NCBI GenBank assembly: GCA_030631445.1
Contig: DAOVLD010000014.1
Coordinates: forward strand, 1-16,000
Direction of reading: 5' to 3'
DNA length: 16,000 nt
From: Bacteroidota bacterium
GTDB taxonomy: Bacteria; Bacteroidota; Bacteroidia; Bacteroidales; VadinHA17
A program made the position numbers and the translations under genes. Below, piece by piece: positions 13,726 to 16,000 of this stretch; the stretch's first letter is position 1; every line of letters starts with the position of its first letter. The notes under the pieces are model-generated. The model had not been told where the DNA came from. It searched no databases and saw only the letters and a list, made by a program, of their open reading frames with translations.

Positions 13726-15654
13726 CTAATCATAAAAAGTCCAGGAAAGACCAAACTTAAAAGTCCGCTGAATTAGAGGATAATGGAGCACAGAGAAATA
13801 ATTATTCCCGGCAAAACCGGAGTTCACATGATCGAACATAAAAAAGAAGCGTGTACGCTTCAATTTAAAATTCAGAAAGGCATTAACATAAGGGTAATTA
13901 CCCAATTCTTTTTGGTCTTGAATATAGAATTGTCCGGTTGATGGCATATAAGCCATTGCATTGTAAGGGGTATTGTAGTAAACATCAAATCCTAATTGAA
14001 CAAGCAGGTGTCCGCCGGTTAATTTGAAAAAGAAATCATGCTCAAAATAGGTTGAATTGTAGACGCTGATAAGCGGTAAAGGTATTTGATCCTGATGATC
14101 AGTTTGCTGAAAAAGCACCTTATTCAGGAAATGAAATTTTCCCAGATGGAATTCTTTACCAAGATATAATGAGAGTATTGAAGCCAACCCGTTTATTTGT
14201 GCAGGATAGGCTAATGTGTCAAAATAGGGATAATCATCGATAAGTACATAATTAAAAGAGGCTTCAAGAAATCTTTCCGGATGTGAGTATCTTGCTGATA
14301 TTTTTGTTTCAATAACATTATCAAAATCATTTTCCCAGACAAAATTATTTGAATGATAAAAATTCATCCAGTAGGCAGGTCTTCTACTTTCGAACTTACC
14401 GGCAAGAACAAGTGTGGATAATCCTTTTTTTGCAGAGAATGATTTATTAATTGATCCGTCAAGCAAAAAATCTCCTGCTTTGTATCCGGAATAGTAATTT
14501 CTGGCTTTAACTTTCCAATTAAACTTTTCCCCCAGGTCATTGAAAATGTACCCTGACAGGCTTTTATTAGAATAATCATCCTCGTGGTAAATAGTGTCTC
14601 CAGGCAGCAGGTTGCTATATTTATCCATTTCAATTGCAGCAGCTACACCTCCACCAAATGCAAATTTCCTGTCCGGATCGCTTTGAAAATCAAACCTTAA
14701 TATATTTGAAAATGTTCTGGCATACAAAGAATCAATTGTCATAGTTGAGTCGGAATAAATATCTCTGTAGAAACCTGACAGAGGACTTTCATCTATATGT
14801 TTTTTTGCATCATTCTGGAAAAACATCACATGTGATAATTTGCCTCGTAATCCGAGTCCTTTGGGTTTATTAATTTCCACGGCGGTTGAATCAACTGCAT
14901 GAGTTGTATCACTTTTTCCACCACCTATTAAAATACCATGTGACATCATAAATGTTTTATTTTTAACAGATGACGCGGCAGAATTTATTGTCCCTAGGTT
15001 AACTGGGATATCGAGTGTTTCCATATTCCCAAGGTCCTGGTCATTAATAATGCCACCGTTTTCATTTATCAGGATATTATTAATATTAAAAGCAGCGTGG
15101 AACCTGTATTTATCTGAAACATAATTTGTAAACAGAGCTAACGCTTTTACAGATGATTTCTGGTTAGCATATTGTCCTTCACTTCCGAAAAGTTTATAAT
15201 CAATTCCTGCATTAAATTTTTCGTTAATATTTTGAGTATGCAAAATTCTCAGGGATTGTTCAAGGACTTTTTTTTGTCCACCGGTAGTAAATTTCAGCTC
15301 GGTGAATGGGGTTTTTGTATTTACATAAGTTTGTTTATTTGGGTATTGGATAAAAGGAAAATAATACCTGAAAAAGAATGTTTTATCATCATAATTTCGT
15401 TTGAAAAAATTATCAGGCAGTGATGCCAGGGCAAGGTTTCCCATATCAGAATTTAGTGGATTCAGTTTATCATTAGGTTTATATACCTGAAAATTTTTCA
15501 ACACTGTATCCAGGTCAACCGGTGACAGGTTATAAAAATCATCATCAAGTTGCCATGTATACAAAGATTCCGGAACTGTATCCGGCAAAAAATGTGAAGC
15601 ATTAGTTATTGCTCCAAGAGAGAGAATCCAGAAGCTGATAATAATTTTTTTCAT
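13726..15654 (-). CDS. Putative outer-membrane porin (Bacteroidota Porin_10-like)
   Basis: The ATG at 15654 gives 642 residues beginning with a signal peptide (MKKIIISFWILSLGAITNAS). A TTG three codons upstream overlaps the proposed -7 element and is not preferred. The mature protein starts with a region (LDTVLKNFQVYKP, NLALASLPDNFF) typical of the Bacteroidota 'putative porin' family (Pfam Porin_10). It continues with many alternating-residue strands rich in Tyr, Phe and Asn (FFFRYYFPFIQY, FHAAFNINNILI, YPYVNAFLNFKLKRTRFFFMFDHV) and ends in an aromatic-rich strand, FKFGLSWTFYD, consistent with a beta-barrel C-terminus. It likely forms an outer-membrane channel; substrate is unknown. It lies just behind an rRNA operon terminator and upstream of mltF. 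Confidence 0.85.
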   Translation of the reverse strand: MKKIIISFWILSLGAITNASHFLPDTVPESLYTWQLDDDFYNLSPVDLDTVLKNFQVYKPNDKLNPLNSDMGNLALASLPDNFFKRNYDDKTFFFRYYFPFIQYPNKQTYVNTKTPFTELKFTTGGQKKVLEQSLRILHTQNINEKFNAGIDYKLFGSEGQYANQKSSVKALALFTNYVSDKYRFHAAFNINNILINENGGIINDQDLGNMETLDIPVNLGTINSAASSVKNKTFMMSHGILIGGGKSDTTHAVDSTAVEINKPKGLGLRGKLSHVMFFQNDAKKHIDESPLSGFYRDIYSDSTMTIDSLYARTFSNILRFDFQSDPDRKFAFGGGVAAAIEMDKYSNLLPGDTIYHEDDYSNKSLSGYIFNDLGEKFNWKVKARNYYSGYKAGDFLLDGSINKSFSAKKGLSTLVLAGKFESRRPAYWMNFYHSNNFVWENDFDNVIETKISARYSHPERFLEASFNYVLIDDYPYFDTLAYPAQINGLASILSLYLGKEFHLGKFHFLNKVLFQQTDHQDQIPLPLISVYNSTYFEHDFFFKLTGGHLLVQLGFDVYYNTPYNAMAYMPSTGQFYIQDQKELGNYPYVNAFLNFKLKRTRFFFMFDHVNSGFAGNNYFSVLHYPLIQRTFKFGLSWTFYD

Positions 15655-15660
15655 AAAAAG

Positions 15661-15668
15661 CAAAGATA
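15661..15668 (-). promoter_or_regulatory. -7 element of the porin gene
   Basis: On the minus strand this reads TATCTTTG, an exact TAnnTTTG, ending 6 nt before the ATG at 15654. A weak -33 (ATTG) lies about 17 bp upstream. It implies a leaderless or very short-leader mRNA. Confidence 0.45.
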
Positions 15669-15714
15669 GATAAAAAAGGGATAATCAATGTTTGATTTCA
15701 GGAGATGTAAGTAA

Positions 15715-15747
15715 ACAAAAAACCCCCCGGTTTTACCGGGGGGTTTT
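15715..15747 (-). terminator. Intrinsic terminator of the rRNA operon
   Basis: A 13 bp perfect stem (AAAACCCCCCGGT at 15719-15731 with ACCGGGGGGTTTT at 15735-15747) has a 3 nt loop. On the minus strand it is followed by further Ts then GTTTAC, a strong rho-independent terminator placed right after the 5S gene. The A/T-flanked stem could also act on the plus strand. Confidence 0.92.
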
Positions 15748-15756
15748 GTAAAAAAA

Positions 15757-15865
15757 GTCGGCGATGACCTACTCTACCACTTTCGCAGTACCATCGGCGC
15801 AAATGGGCTTAACTTCTCTGTTCGGAAAGGTAAGAGGTGGATCCCCATTGCTATAATCACCTCAA
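15757..15865 (-). rRNA. rrf: 5S ribosomal RNA
   Basis: The minus strand contains the conserved 5S core GGGGATCCACCTCTTACC, CCGAACAGAGAAGTTAAGCC and GCGCCGATGGTACTGCGAAA, ending GGTAGAGTAGGTCATCGCC. The terminal helix pairs GGTGAT (15861-15856) with ATCGCC (15765-15760), fixing the ends within a few bases. It lies about 55 bp after the 23S rRNA 3' end and directly before the operon terminator. Confidence 0.95.
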
Positions 15866-15920
15866 GATCATAAATATTTTAAAAACATGCTGAAAGAAAT
15901 TAGAAACAATCGTCAGAAAA

Positions 15921-16000
15921 AAGTTTACGGGTAATTAGTACTGCTCGGCTTTGACATTACTGCCTTTATACCTACAGCCTATCAACGTCATAGTCTTTAA
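15921..16000 (-). rRNA. rrl: 23S ribosomal RNA, 3' end (cut by window edge)
   Basis: The minus strand matches the 3'-terminal part of bacterial 23S rRNA: GACGTTGATAGGCTG, GGTATAAAGGCAGTAATG, then AGCCGAGCAGTACTAATTA and CCCGTAAACTT near the end. The rest of the gene lies beyond the right edge. The exact 3' end is uncertain by several bases. Confidence 0.92.

Noticed and set aside
1..16000. Insertion sequence, prophage or integrative element
   Set aside because: No transposase, integrase, terminal inverted repeats or tRNA-borne attachment site was seen; the repeats are local short arrays.

Overview
The window looks like a chromosomal segment from a Bacteroidota bacterium, probably a free-living or gut-associated relative of the Bacteroidales/Marinilabiliales; the order is a guess. 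The evidence is a Bacteroidota 'putative porin', a BlaR1-type protein with SusC-like plug repeats and carboxypeptidase-regulatory-like domains, Bacteroidota-type -7 elements (TAnnTTTG) ahead of several genes including one full TTTG-N19-TAnnTTTG promoter, few Shine-Dalgarno sequences, and AT-rich DNA.

Layout. 1-343: 5' end of valS (minus). 344-676: intergenic DNA with short tandem repeats and a leader hairpin. 677-1876: class I aminotransferase (plus). 1908-4198: blaI-blaR1 sensor/repressor pair (minus) preceded by three evenly spaced dyads. 4494-5291: a small protein gene coupled to a frameshifted retropepsin-like protease with a SEC-C tail (minus). 5444-6634: DUF1343/NamZ-type exo-N-acetylmuramidase (minus). 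6879-8123: LolC/LolE-type ABC permease (plus). 8485-12181: gatE and gatD (plus), an archaeal-type Glu-tRNA(Gln) amidotransferase. 12193-13632: MltF-type lytic transglycosylase lipoprotein (minus). 13726-15654: putative porin (minus). 15715-16000: end of an rRNA operon (minus), comprising the terminator, 5S rRNA and the 3' end of 23S rRNA.

How it fits together. Much of the window concerns the cell envelope: peptidoglycan turnover (NamZ, MltF), envelope or cell-wall sensing (BlaI/BlaR1), lipoprotein export (LolC/E-like) and an outer-membrane porin. The most unexpected content is the GatE/GatD pair. GatDE is classically regarded as the archaeal tRNA-dependent amidotransferase, yet here both subunits lie in a bacterial chromosome, gatE behind a consensus Bacteroidota promoter.

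A second theme is non-coding. Almost every longer intergenic gap carries arrays of 3-6 imperfect tandem copies of a 7-9 bp unit. The unit sequence differs from gap to gap, but the period is nearly constant.
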